From NCBI GenBank assembly GCA_024399135.1, contig JAKSHY010000006.1, positions 62,001 to 126,000 of the forward strand: 64,000 nucleotides of DNA, read 5' to 3'. A program made the translations under genes and the position numbers. This DNA is from Lachnospiraceae bacterium. GTDB lineage: Bacteria; Bacillota; Clostridia; Lachnospirales; Lachnospiraceae. Shown here in pieces: positions 1 to 9,258 of the stretch (within the stretch, counting starts at the first letter, position 1; the number at the start of each line of letters is the position of its first letter). Below the pieces are notes generated by a model. That model was not told the DNA's origin. It did no database searches and saw only the letters and a program-made list of their open reading frames with translations.

Positions 1-11
1 GAAGGTATAAC

Positions 12-43
12 AAAAGCGTGTGTCGTAACTGACACACGCTTTT
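12..43. terminator. Bidirectional intrinsic terminator
   Basis: A perfect 13-bp stem (AAAAGCGTGTGTC with its complement, 6-nt loop) is flanked by A and T runs, so it can stop transcription in both directions. It probably ends the minus-strand operon at 91-2352 and an unseen plus-strand gene to the left. A second small hairpin (CACGCT/AGCGTG, 55-72) lies between it and the minus-strand stop codon. Confidence 0.8.
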
Positions 44-90
44 ATATTGCATGTCACGCTTTAAATAGCGTGTAATATTTAGTTCGTCAA

Positions 91-1518
91 CTAGTACATA
101 ATAATCTGTCTCCAGTCGGAGATACCGATGTAGTTGAGAGCCCACTGATTATATTCACCAGGATTTCCACGAACAAGGGACTGATATACCTGCTCTGAAA
201 TACCAACTGTACCGAAGTTAAGCTGTCCACCTTCGTTCATTCTGTGGAAGTAAATTCTCTTAACTAAAGGATTGTTTCTACAAGCCTGGTAGCAGGCCAT
301 CATAGCAGCTGCCTGAACCTCATAGCCCTGAGCTGATGTGATTCCGATTTCTGGAAGAATAATTTCTCTAACCTGACCTTTTGAATTAAGCATTCCAGGA
401 ACTGTCATCATGCTGGTCATTACAGGAAGGTTCTGGAATGAAACCATTTTATTAGTCTTAATCTGGTTAACGTAGTAGGAACCGTTAGGGCATCCTGACA
501 TATCCCAGAATTTAGCATATGTAAGTGGTGTAAGGTATGGATGGAATGCTAAGTTCCAATCGATATTACCTTCAGCGCAGATGAGTTCATTAAACTTAAT
601 CATGAAGTCTGCAGCATCCATAAAGGTGTAGTCGCCTGCTCTGTTTCTATCCCACATCTGGTCAAGTGAAATATATACCTTGGCATTGGCGTTAGCACTC
701 TTAATTGCGTTGTATGCAACTCTGAAGGCCTGAGCATATTCTCTTACGAAATTATCCCAGCCTGTAAACGCCATATAGTTCCATGTTCTTGTATTAACCT
801 CATTACCGAAGATGAATTCATCTACCCTTGTATTGGCAGCAAGACCATACATTGAAGCTCTTAGAGTATTAACACCATCAAGGGTTGCAGCATTGAACTG
901 ATAATATTTCTTAGTGCCCATAGGGTGTGGATCGCGAATTTTACATGATGGATTAATTAATGTTGGATTAGCACAGTTAACAATTACAGCAGTTGAGTAA
1001 TTTCCCTGATTAACTAAAGCTTCATTAACTTCACCTACTCTGTAAAGGACCATCTTGTCATAAGGTTCAACATATCCAACATTCTGAGGCTGTCTGGTTC
1101 TCGTTGCAGCAACTTCAGGATTGGTTATGTACTGAGCATTGGCAATCATCTGATACTTTCCACCAACCTTAACGCAAAGCCCGAATTTGTTACAGATCTG
1201 ACTTACGCCAGCCTGATTATTAAGACTGAATGAGAATGATGGGGTAGCTGATGCTGGAGCCTGTGCTACGACATAGTCTGTAGCTGTAACAGAATACTCG
1301 TATGGCTGCATGGCAACAAGGTACATAAGTCCATCATCTGACGAAGGAACCTGAGTCAATGTAGCAGAGTATGAAACAGTTCCGGCTGATGTTAATGCAC
1401 AACGCGCTGCTACAGCATAATTAGTAACTGCACTTTTGGCACTTACTGTGTTTGATAGTACGATAACTGCAATAAGTGTTGTAACTAATACAGTTAATTT
1501 TTTAAGTGTCTTTTTCAT
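91..1518 (-). CDS. Secreted DUF5722-like protein
   Basis: A 475-residue exported protein. It starts with a Lys-rich n-region and a hydrophobic core ending near an Ala-Lys-Ser-Ala site at about residue 27, a typical signal peptide. The middle (about 225-400) has a glycosidase-like TIM-barrel flavour (FIFGNEVNTRTWN, NAKVYISLDQMWD, NLAFHPYL), which I associate with the DUF5722 family; that assignment is from memory. No catalytic pair can be assigned with certainty. The start has a strong ribosome binding site (AAGGGGGA, 7 bases upstream), and the gene follows the VanW-like gene by 9 bp, so the two are probably cotranscribed. A role in the cell wall or extracellular glycan metabolism is inference. 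Confidence 0.6.
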   Translation of the reverse strand: MKKTLKKLTVLVTTLIAVIVLSNTVSAKSAVTNYAVAARCALTSAGTVSYSATLTQVPSSDDGLMYLVAMQPYEYSVTATDYVVAQAPASATPSFSFSLNNQAGVSQICNKFGLCVKVGGKYQMIANAQYITNPEVAATRTRQPQNVGYVEPYDKMVLYRVGEVNEALVNQGNYSTAVIVNCANPTLINPSCKIRDPHPMGTKKYYQFNAATLDGVNTLRASMYGLAANTRVDEFIFGNEVNTRTWNYMAFTGWDNFVREYAQAFRVAYNAIKSANANAKVYISLDQMWDRNRAGDYTFMDAADFMIKFNELICAEGNIDWNLAFHPYLTPLTYAKFWDMSGCPNGSYYVNQIKTNKMVSFQNLPVMTSMMTVPGMLNSKGQVREIILPEIGITSAQGYEVQAAAMMACYQACRNNPLVKRIYFHRMNEGGQLNFGTVGISEQVYQSLVRGNPGEYNQWALNYIGISDWRQIIMY

Positions 1519-1527
1519 ATTTCCCCC

Positions 1528-2352
1528 TTATTGTGGTGTTATATTAATGTCGCTCAATGACATTGTATTAATACTTACAGTGCAGACACCATCCTTTGCG
1601 TAAGCATTAACTACTATTGGATAGCTAAATGGGTTCACGAATTTTAAATCAAGTAATCCCCAGTTAACTGTAGCGTCAAGGTTCTTCTTGAGGTAAGAAA
1701 CAGGAAGCGAATGAACATGACGTTCAGAAGCTGGAATTCCGGCAATCATCATGGCTACATATGTGGTTGAAGAAACCTGACATATTCCACCACCGATTCC
1801 ATCTACTACTTCCTTTCCTACATAGATATGAGCTTTGGTGAAACCACGTTGTGTAGTTCTCTTTCCAACAGCTTCATTATATGAAAAGGTTCCGCCAGGA
1901 AGAATTACAGTTCCATCCATATAGTTTGCAGCAAGTTCCACATTCTTTGCTCTTGGAATCTTGGCATTATAGCTTGTTGAATATCTACCAAGAGTCACTG
2001 TGTTATATGGATCCTCAGGTGGGAACCAGTGAACTCGATTCTGGGCAATTCCTTTTTCAAGATAATGCTTGTAGTATTTCCAGTAATCATAGGTATAAAG
2101 GCTCATTAAATCCTCATTATAGAACATGTAAGCCTTAACATTGAAAGTGGGATCCTTGTACATCAATTCAAGATACTGCTCAGGTGTAAGCTTGGTTGAA
2201 GCATTAAGATTCTGAGCATACCAGCCCTCTGGTGATACTGTCTGATTGATAGCAGGAGTCTCATCAGCCAGGGCATTGGTTGAAGAAAAAGAAGTAAAGG
2301 AACACACCCCGATAACTACGGTCATCAAAAGACCGAAAATTTTCTTTTTCAT
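1528..2352 (-). CDS. VanW-family secreted protein
   Basis: A 274-residue protein with an N-terminal signal sequence (hydrophobic stretch at about residues 5-27). Residues about 130-265 form a VanW-like domain, recognised by the run GGTFSYNEAVGKRTTQRGF, the GIGGGICQVSSTTYVA block and the following RHVHSLPVSYL. VanW proteins occur in vancomycin-resistance clusters and widely in Clostridia; their biochemical role is unsettled, though an envelope function is usual. There is no van cluster here, so this is not evidence of resistance. It is the first gene of a minus-strand pair and diverges from the glycosyltransferase at 2527 across a 174-bp spacer. Confidence 0.8.
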   Translation of the reverse strand: MKKKIFGLLMTVVIGVCSFTSFSSTNALADETPAINQTVSPEGWYAQNLNASTKLTPEQYLELMYKDPTFNVKAYMFYNEDLMSLYTYDYWKYYKHYLEKGIAQNRVHWFPPEDPYNTVTLGRYSTSYNAKIPRAKNVELAANYMDGTVILPGGTFSYNEAVGKRTTQRGFTKAHIYVGKEVVDGIGGGICQVSSTTYVAMMIAGIPASERHVHSLPVSYLKKNLDATVNWGLLDLKFVNPFSYPIVVNAYAKDGVCTVSINTMSLSDINITPQ

Positions 2353-2526
2353 ATTCTGTTATCCTCTGTTTAGTTTTTATATGTGAATTCAACGTGAATA
2401 ATCTTTGAAAAGTCCAAAAATACAATAGATTACCCAAAAGACACACCAATAAAAAGTTAACATAAACTTAGCTCAAAGTAAACATTTTGTGGTAATATAT
2501 TTTGTGTAGTTTAGTTAGGAATTTCT

Positions 2527-3846
2527 ATGAAAAGAATAAAGGTTCAGTTCACCTCGCTATGCATAATAGCATTAGGTGCAATTATAAGATTAATATATGT
2601 ATTAAACACCTCGGTTTATGAAAGGAGTCATGATGTTGGAGCATACTCAGCTCTCACAGATTCCATAGTTAATCCGGGGCATTTAGGATACATAGAATAC
2701 ATTGCGAAATTTAATCATCTGCCGGATTTTGATCCGTTCACAATATTCAGCTATTATCATCCTCCACTTCATCATATACTGAGTGCAATTGTTGTTAAAA
2801 TCAGTTCGTTCTTTACTGATTCTGTTGATGCGTGCTTTGAAAATATACAGCTGCTTGTTCTTTTGTTTTCGGTTATAACACTTATATTTTCATATAAAAT
2901 ACTGAAAGAGGTTTCGAAAAGAGACTGGCAGATAATTCTTGGACTATTACTTATAACCTTCCATCCTTCAATGATATTAATGTGTGGATATGTTAATAAT
3001 GATATGCTGACAGTTATGTTCGAGACTATTGGAATTTACTATACAATAAAATGGATGAAGAACTATCAGTTCAAATATCTCATTTTTATGGCGCTATCCT
3101 TAGGCCTTGGAATGTGTACCAAAATTAGTGCGATAGTTATAGCAGTTCCGATGGGCGTTTTGATGCTGATGCATTTGATAGATGCAATAAGGTTTGCTCG
3201 AAATGATGAAAAAATGAAAAATGAGACCTCCGATTCTGAAAATAAAAGTGCATTAACAAAATGCATTCGTGAATATCTGGTGTTCGCTGTAATCTCGATA
3301 GGACTCGGACTTTCGTGGACTGTACGCAATTTCATTTTGTTTGGTACTAAGCCAGGAATTGCTTCAGCAACTCCGGAAGATATTAAATATATGGGGAATT
3401 ATTCAGTTCTGACAAGACTTGGAATTCCCATGAACTGGGAACTTGAATATCCTTTTCATAATGAATATGGTTCTGTTTCTGATAATGCATGGCTTATTAT
3501 GTTTAAGACTTCAATTTTCGGAGAAATAAGACCTGATATTTCTTCTTTTGCAATTCTCTTATGTCGTATAGCACTTATAGCGACGGTGGTTTTAGGACTG
3601 TTACTTACATTCATCACTATCTATACAGCCATGAAGGATATAAGGCAGGGAAATCGAAAGCTTGGAATATTAGTGTTGTCTGGATGGTGTGCTGTACTTT
3701 TGACATATATGGTTTTCGTAATCAAGTACCCATATACCTGCAGCTGCGATTTTAGGTACATTATTATTTCCCTTTTATTCGGAGCAATAGCACTTTCGAG
3801 ATTAAAGGAACTTCCTTTTAAGAGTAAACATAGTGAACAAAATTAA
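2527..3846 (+). CDS. GT-C membrane glycosyltransferase (GT39/ArnT-like)
   Basis: A 439-residue polytopic protein with about 10 hydrophobic segments. The first extracytoplasmic loop carries an acidic motif (RSHDVGAYS, about residues 34-42) and is followed by YYHPPLHH, the arrangement of GT-C enzymes that take sugars from polyprenyl-phosphate donors on the outer face of the membrane. It opens the plus-strand glycan run. TAGGAA lies just ahead of the ATG. Its last 14 bp overlap the next glycosyltransferase gene, which points to translational coupling. Donor and acceptor cannot be read from sequence. Confidence 0.75.
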   Translation: MKRIKVQFTSLCIIALGAIIRLIYVLNTSVYERSHDVGAYSALTDSIVNPGHLGYIEYIAKFNHLPDFDPFTIFSYYHPPLHHILSAIVVKISSFFTDSVDACFENIQLLVLLFSVITLIFSYKILKEVSKRDWQIILGLLLITFHPSMILMCGYVNNDMLTVMFETIGIYYTIKWMKNYQFKYLIFMALSLGLGMCTKISAIVIAVPMGVLMLMHLIDAIRFARNDEKMKNETSDSENKSALTKCIREYLVFAVISIGLGLSWTVRNFILFGTKPGIASATPEDIKYMGNYSVLTRLGIPMNWELEYPFHNEYGSVSDNAWLIMFKTSIFGEIRPDISSFAILLCRIALIATVVLGLLLTFITIYTAMKDIRQGNRKLGILVLSGWCAVLLTYMVFVIKYPYTCSCDFRYIIISLLFGAIALSRLKELPFKSKHSEQN

Positions 3847-5347
3847 TAGAAAGAATATAAACAATTTAATAGGTGTATCTTTATTCATAATGGCATGTAT
3901 TTCGATGTCTTTAATCGTAAGGACAGCTTTTGGTGATGATATATGGTACGACGAGGTGTTTTCACTCAATTTTGCTAAAAAAAGCTTTGGGGATATAGTA
4001 AGCCTTACAGCTAAGGACGTTCATCCGCCTCTATATTACTTTTATTTGAAAATTGTGACCACACTTCTTTCTTTTTTAGCGCCAGGAATGTCTTTTACAG
4101 TATGTGCGAAGATGGCATCAGTGATACCGTGGATAGTCATAATGATTCTTGCTGTCACAATAATCAGAAAGAAATTCGGAATTATAACGGCAGGGATGTT
4201 CGCTCTTTTGGTGTCTTCGATGCCACAGATTGGCTATTACTATGTAGAAGTAAGAATGTATGCCTTTGCCCTATTGCTGATAACGATTAGCTTTATGGCA
4301 TTGATAGGAATTATTGACGACTCTTCGAAGAAAGTTAACTGGATTGTTTTCTTTGTAGCCGGAATATTAACAGCATACACTCAGTACTATGCCCTGATTG
4401 GAGTGATAGGTTTATATATTGTCCTTTTTGTTCATCAGGTAATTAATAAGAATATTAAGGACAAAAAAATATATGTTATGGCAGTATTTTCCATAATTAT
4501 GTATGTTCCGTGGATTCCGTCACTTCTTAATCAGATGGCGAATGTTTCAGAAAGCTACTGGATACAGCCACTTACCTTAAGAAGCATTTTGGGATGCGTC
4601 AAATATATGTTTCTCCCATCTGGCTGGGGAGGCATTATGATATATGCTATTACGGCACTGATGATATGTGTGACAATTCTTGTTCTGGTTATGTTTTTTA
4701 TTATGAAGCCATCTAAACGCGATATGATTATTGGAATGTCAGGGATTATCGTGTTAGGAACAGTAATTCTGTCAGGCTTTGTTCTCTCGTGGCTTAACCG
4801 GCCAATATTCGTATACAGATATATGATACCGGTTCTTGGAGTCTTTTATCTTTCACTTGCTTTCATGCTGGGAAGGGTAATTAATAAATGCAATATTTTA
4901 GTTGTACTGATTATTATTTATGCTGTTGGTGGATATTACACTACTGATGCTATACTGAATGAAGAAAATAATAAGCTTGAACAGTCAAAGAATGCGATGC
5001 AGGTATTGGAAAGTATTCCAGAAGGCAGCGTTATTATAACTAACTTTGATCATGTAACAACGCTTATGGATTATTATAAGGAGAATTGTGATATTTACCT
5101 GTACGAGGGTGAACTGGATCCGCTGGTTGAATATATGTTTAACCGTCCCAATCAGACAATGCAGCGTTCTCAAATTGAAAACTTAGTTGCAACTAATCAG
5201 AATGTGTACTTTTTCGGAAGCTTTAATTCACGTGATGAAATCCTTGAAGACTGGTCTTCTTTGGGGATTACTTCAAATGAGCAGGCTTCAATTCTTATAG
5301 AACGTTACTGGATAAATATATGGGAACTCAAACATGATGGAATATAG
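3833..5347 (+). CDS. GT-C membrane glycosyltransferase (GT39/ArnT-like)
   Basis: A 504-residue multi-pass protein. Its first large loop has the GT-C signature GDDIWYDEVFSLNFA followed by KDVHPPLYYF, matching PMT/ArnT-type enzymes where the Asp-Glu pair binds metal or phosphate. The last ~120 residues form a soluble extracytoplasmic domain. The start is a GTG inside the end of the previous gene (14-bp overlap). It shares its architecture with the genes at 2527 and 5387, so these are probably paralogues adding different sugars from undecaprenyl-phosphate donors to a surface polymer. Confidence 0.8.
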   Translation: MNKINRKNINNLIGVSLFIMACISMSLIVRTAFGDDIWYDEVFSLNFAKKSFGDIVSLTAKDVHPPLYYFYLKIVTTLLSFLAPGMSFTVCAKMASVIPWIVIMILAVTIIRKKFGIITAGMFALLVSSMPQIGYYYVEVRMYAFALLLITISFMALIGIIDDSSKKVNWIVFFVAGILTAYTQYYALIGVIGLYIVLFVHQVINKNIKDKKIYVMAVFSIIMYVPWIPSLLNQMANVSESYWIQPLTLRSILGCVKYMFLPSGWGGIMIYAITALMICVTILVLVMFFIMKPSKRDMIIGMSGIIVLGTVILSGFVLSWLNRPIFVYRYMIPVLGVFYLSLAFMLGRVINKCNILVVLIIIYAVGGYYTTDAILNEENNKLEQSKNAMQVLESIPEGSVIITNFDHVTTLMDYYKENCDIYLYEGELDPLVEYMFNRPNQTMQRSQIENLVATNQNVYFFGSFNSRDEILEDWSSLGITSNEQASILIERYWINIWELKHDGI

Positions 5348-5386
5348 TATTTTGTAACTGTCATCATGATATGAAAATAAAAAATT

Positions 5387-6877
5387 ATGCTAAAAAATAT
5401 TAAAAAACTATCCAACAAAACATTGATCTATCCAATAGTAGCTTTCTTCGGGATTGTCTATCTTCTTAGAATGTTTTTAAATCATCCATGGTACGATGAG
5501 CTATATACCTACTATTCCTTCATAAGCAAGGGTCCTATATATGCTGCAATTCACTGGCCGCTTCCTAATAACCATATGGGTTATTCGGCTTTGGCTGCAT
5601 GCTTTGGCATATTTGGCCAGGCAACGATTGCACTAAGAGGAGTATCGTTCATTGCAGCGACTTTGAACATCTATTTGATATATAAGCTTAGTGAAAAGCT
5701 TGTGGAAAAATACAGTCTGATTCCACCAGTTCTTTATGGAACGATGTTTTTGGTACACAATATTTCAGTTCAGGGACGTGGATATACACTGGCGACAACC
5801 TGTTATCTGGTAGCTTTGCTTAGCATGTATATGATATGCAGTGAAGAAAAGGCGAAAAGAAGATATTACATTCTCTTCGCAGGAGCTCTTTCCTTTAGCG
5901 CATATATACTTGCAAGCTCGGCATTTTTCATAGTACCAGTATGTTTGACAGGTGGTTTGTACCTTTTGATTAACAAAAAATATAAGACGCTCCTCAGGCT
6001 TGTTATGGCAGGCGTTGTGGCCGGACTTATAGCTATGTTTTTGTATTCAGTGGTATGGCTTGCAATAGGGTCTAATCTTCTTAGCAAGACAGATGGAAGT
6101 GGATTCACTGGAGTATATCAGATTTCGATAATTAAAGAGGCTCCCATCAAGGCTCTTTCAACAGGAATTGAGTATATGCTTGCAACTCCTTATATCCAGA
6201 GCATTGAAAGAAGCGAAGTGATTAGTGGAATGTTCGGCTATCTTAGTACACTGTTTGGACAGTACTATTCAGGGCTTGGGGAGGCTATTGTAATCTTCCT
6301 TTTGGTAGTTTTAGTTCTTTCGATTGTATGTGTAATTAAGAAAAAAGAAAGCTTCCTTGAAATGTTTCTTCTGGTTTCGATAGTAATGCTTCCTGTTATG
6401 CTTATAATACAGTCGCAGCAGCCATATTACAGAGTGTTTTCGTATTTTGGTGTTGTTGTGGCGTTAAGCTTTTCGAAGATGCTTAACCAGCTTAAGATTC
6501 CTAAATCTATTGCTTATATAATTGCACTTTTGTTGCTGGTTTTGCTGTTTACACCTGATTATATGGCACCTATGGCATCACGAGAAAACGACATCTATGA
6601 AGCGTCAGAGCTTTTGGCGGCGAATAAGGAACCACTTGGTGAGGGTGATACTATTCTTTATGCAGATGATTACCAAAAGTATGTATTTAAGTTCTATTAT
6701 GACCTTGATCTGGAAGAAAAACCAATGGGTGAGGCGAAGTACATTTTCCTTCCAAAGGATTTAAATGGTGTCTGGCCGATGCTTTTTGATGAGAATAATT
6801 TTGATTTTGATTCATTAAATAATTGCTATGAGGAAGTAGCAGCAACAGCTCAGTACACGGTTTATTCATTAAAATGA
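5387..6877 (+). CDS. GT-C membrane glycosyltransferase (ArnT-like)
   Basis: A 496-residue polytopic protein, third in a row of the same class. The N-terminal loop has HPWYDELYTYYSF, the acidic first-loop motif of GT-C transferases, then about ten membrane segments and a C-terminal soluble part rich in acidic residues. It sits 39 bp after the second GT-C gene and 48 bp before an acyltransferase, in the same orientation, so it belongs to the same glycan-decoration transcript. Substrate unknown. Confidence is high for fold class and low for specificity. Confidence 0.75.
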   Translation: MLKNIKKLSNKTLIYPIVAFFGIVYLLRMFLNHPWYDELYTYYSFISKGPIYAAIHWPLPNNHMGYSALAACFGIFGQATIALRGVSFIAATLNIYLIYKLSEKLVEKYSLIPPVLYGTMFLVHNISVQGRGYTLATTCYLVALLSMYMICSEEKAKRRYYILFAGALSFSAYILASSAFFIVPVCLTGGLYLLINKKYKTLLRLVMAGVVAGLIAMFLYSVVWLAIGSNLLSKTDGSGFTGVYQISIIKEAPIKALSTGIEYMLATPYIQSIERSEVISGMFGYLSTLFGQYYSGLGEAIVIFLLVVLVLSIVCVIKKKESFLEMFLLVSIVMLPVMLIIQSQQPYYRVFSYFGVVVALSFSKMLNQLKIPKSIAYIIALLLLVLLFTPDYMAPMASRENDIYEASELLAANKEPLGEGDTILYADDYQKYVFKFYYDLDLEEKPMGEAKYIFLPKDLNGVWPMLFDENNFDFDSLNNCYEEVAATAQYTVYSLK

Positions 6878-6925
6878 TCTCTAAAAACGGTTGATGTGGA
6901 GCCATAGATTATAGAAGTAGATAAT

Positions 6926-7984
6926 ATGGAAAAATTGAAAGAAAACTCCAGAATTTCATATTTAGATGTAGCCAAAGGGATAGGAATTATCCTGGTAGTT
7001 ATGGGGCATACAGGTTTTTTGAAGGATGCTGTTTCAAAATATATTTTCAGCTTCCATATGCCTTTATTTTTCGTAATCTCAGGAATGCTTATTAACCTTA
7101 AACATGAGGAGAATAAGGATTTTGGAGAAACTATCAGGAAGAAGGCGAAAGCCTTACTGATTCCGTATCTTTCATTTAGTGTCATATATATTATTATTTC
7201 ACTGGTTGAGAATTATTTTGGAGTCATGTCAAAGGAAGAACTCATTCAGGGAATAATTTATATGTGCACGTTTTATGGAGATTCAACGCTTTGGTTTCTT
7301 CCGGCTCTTTTGATTAGTGAAGTATTATTCATCTTCCTTATGAAGCGTATGAAAGGACAGCTGGTACTTATAATATCCGTACTTTCGGGTGTTATTGCCT
7401 TTACTGTTCAGACGCTTATAACACCAGTATGGGCAAGTCATACGGATTCTTTGTTAATAGTTAATCTGATAGACTTTTTGAGAGTGTTTCTTCGAGGAAT
7501 CATAGCAGAGAGCTTCGTTGTTTTTGGATTTTTCGGGTACAAATATATAGCTGATAGCAAGAACAATAAGTTACTGGATCTGGCTAAAGGTATTGCTTTA
7601 CTAAGTTTAACTTTTGGAGTTTCGTATTTTAATGATACGGTTGATTTTCACAGAGTAGTTTTAGGAAATTATGCATCATTCCTATTGGCCGGTATTTTAG
7701 GATCCTTTGGAATTATCATTCTTTCGAAGGCTATGGAAAATGTTCGTATTCTGACGTACTTTGGAAGAAATTCTTTGATAGTAATGTGTACGCATTTAAG
7801 ATTTTATGTACTTTTTGGTGCTATTAATCTTGCATTTTTAGTTAATATGTATGTAACTCGCGCGAAAGATTATATCTTTATGCTGGTTGTACTTGTTTCA
7901 AGCTTTTTGCTTGAGGCTCTCATTATAGAAATTATTGTAAGGTTTCTTCCATTTCTAATTGGGAAATCAAATAAGAAGTGTTAG
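6926..7984 (+). CDS. Membrane acyltransferase family 3 (OafA/WecH-like)
   Basis: A 352-residue protein with about ten transmembrane helices. The N-terminus SYLDVAKGIGIILVVMGHT and the following FHMPLFFVISGML are the classic Acyl_transf_3 motifs; the His of VMGHT is the conserved catalytic-type residue. Such enzymes acetylate or otherwise acylate sugars of polysaccharides or lipids at the membrane. The ribosome binding site is weak. It is followed by a second member of the same family, so two positions, or two acyl donors, may be involved. Acceptor unknown; the surrounding glycosyltransferases suggest a surface glycan. Confidence 0.85.
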   Translation: MEKLKENSRISYLDVAKGIGIILVVMGHTGFLKDAVSKYIFSFHMPLFFVISGMLINLKHEENKDFGETIRKKAKALLIPYLSFSVIYIIISLVENYFGVMSKEELIQGIIYMCTFYGDSTLWFLPALLISEVLFIFLMKRMKGQLVLIISVLSGVIAFTVQTLITPVWASHTDSLLIVNLIDFLRVFLRGIIAESFVVFGFFGYKYIADSKNNKLLDLAKGIALLSLTFGVSYFNDTVDFHRVVLGNYASFLLAGILGSFGIIILSKAMENVRILTYFGRNSLIVMCTHLRFYVLFGAINLAFLVNMYVTRAKDYIFMLVVLVSSFLLEALIIEIIVRFLPFLIGKSNKKC

Positions 7985-8046
7985 AAGAAGGCTGGACAGT
8001 AATAATTGGAATTATTTAAATACGTGAAATTGGGTTAAATTATCTA

Positions 8047-9204
8047 ATGACTGAAAATAAGAAAATGAGAATATTGTCTGCACTTGGAATTATCCTGATA
8101 GCTGCAGGCCATTTGGAACTTGACTATTTTACTTTAGGAGGGCTTTTTCCCTACTATTCTTTTCATGTCTATATTTTTCTTTTTGTTTCGGGATATTTTT
8201 ACCAGACTGATGATGAAAAACATATTGGAAAATTCATTGTACGGAAGACCAAAAAACTGTTACTTCCATATTTTTGCTGGAATTTAGTATATGGACTGTT
8301 AAGTCTTTTGCTTCGAAACTTTGATATCATGATAGGTCAGGAGCCAAGCTTAAGGACACTTTTCGTGGAGCCTTTTTTAGGTGGTCACCAGTTCATGTTT
8401 AATTTCCCTGCATGGTTCGTGCCAGCACTTTTCATAGTTGAAGTAATTAATGTCACAGGACGAGCATTCATAGGTGCCATAGTGACTAAATTAAAGTGTA
8501 GTAATGTTGCCGGTAAAGTAGATTTAATTATGGGAGCAGGCTCACTTTTGGTTGGAATAGCAACAGTATACCTTGCGATGGGAGGACATGTCTGGGGGTA
8601 TTGGAAGACACCTGGAAGATTCCTTATCATGCTTCCTGGAATTTATCTTGGAAGAGTATACAAAAAAGCTATAGAGCCTTTTATTAATAATGTGATTAAA
8701 AAGAAATTTGGCAAGGCAGGATATTATATATTATATTTTGGCGTTATTTTGGCAGTGCAGCTTGCTATGGTTAATACGCTTGAAAATCTTTCTTTTAGTA
8801 CAGTATGGTGTCAGAATTTTGCATCAACCTGTGTTGGACCATTTTTGTCAGTAACTACCGGAGTTTTATTCTTTTTGGGAATAGCAGAACTGATATCAGA
8901 ATTTAAGACCAGTATAGGAACTAAAATATCTTCCTTTTTCACCTTGATTGGAAGGGAGACCTTCGGGATTATGATGCACCATATGTTTGTACTGTTTTTA
9001 ATAAACAGCGTGTGCTTTTTTGTCTTTAAGTATAATCTTGGAGCTGAAGGTTTTGATGCTTTGGAGTATTCAACCAATGTAAGCTACCAGTATCTTTATG
9101 CAGGGTATCATGCAACACACATTATAAATCTTGCATTGGTAGTGATGGTGCCTTCACTTATATATGGCTTGATTCATAGTAAGAAAATGAATAAACCACG
9201 TTAG
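8047..9204 (+). CDS. Membrane acyltransferase family 3
   Basis: A 385-residue polytopic protein. RILSALGIILIAAGHLELD near the start aligns with the Acyl_transf_3 helix that ends in the conserved His, and FHVYIFLFVSGYFY matches the next conserved helix. It is more divergent than its neighbour at 6926 and lacks the usual YLDxxKG opening. No clear Shine-Dalgarno precedes the ATG, so translation may be weak or start elsewhere. Probable role: O-acylation of a cell-surface glycan, by context. Confidence 0.8.
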   Translation: MTENKKMRILSALGIILIAAGHLELDYFTLGGLFPYYSFHVYIFLFVSGYFYQTDDEKHIGKFIVRKTKKLLLPYFCWNLVYGLLSLLLRNFDIMIGQEPSLRTLFVEPFLGGHQFMFNFPAWFVPALFIVEVINVTGRAFIGAIVTKLKCSNVAGKVDLIMGAGSLLVGIATVYLAMGGHVWGYWKTPGRFLIMLPGIYLGRVYKKAIEPFINNVIKKKFGKAGYYILYFGVILAVQLAMVNTLENLSFSTVWCQNFASTCVGPFLSVTTGVLFFLGIAELISEFKTSIGTKISSFFTLIGRETFGIMMHHMFVLFLINSVCFFVFKYNLGAEGFDALEYSTNVSYQYLYAGYHATHIINLALVVMVPSLIYGLIHSKKMNKPR

Positions 9205-9258
9205 CGTTAATGGCATAAAATAGATACAAAAATATACGATTTATGATAGAATGAATTT

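Noticed and set aside
1528-2352. Vancomycin-resistance locus suggested by VanW
   Set aside because: No vanRS, vanHAX or D-Ala ligase genes nearby; VanW-like proteins are common in Clostridia.
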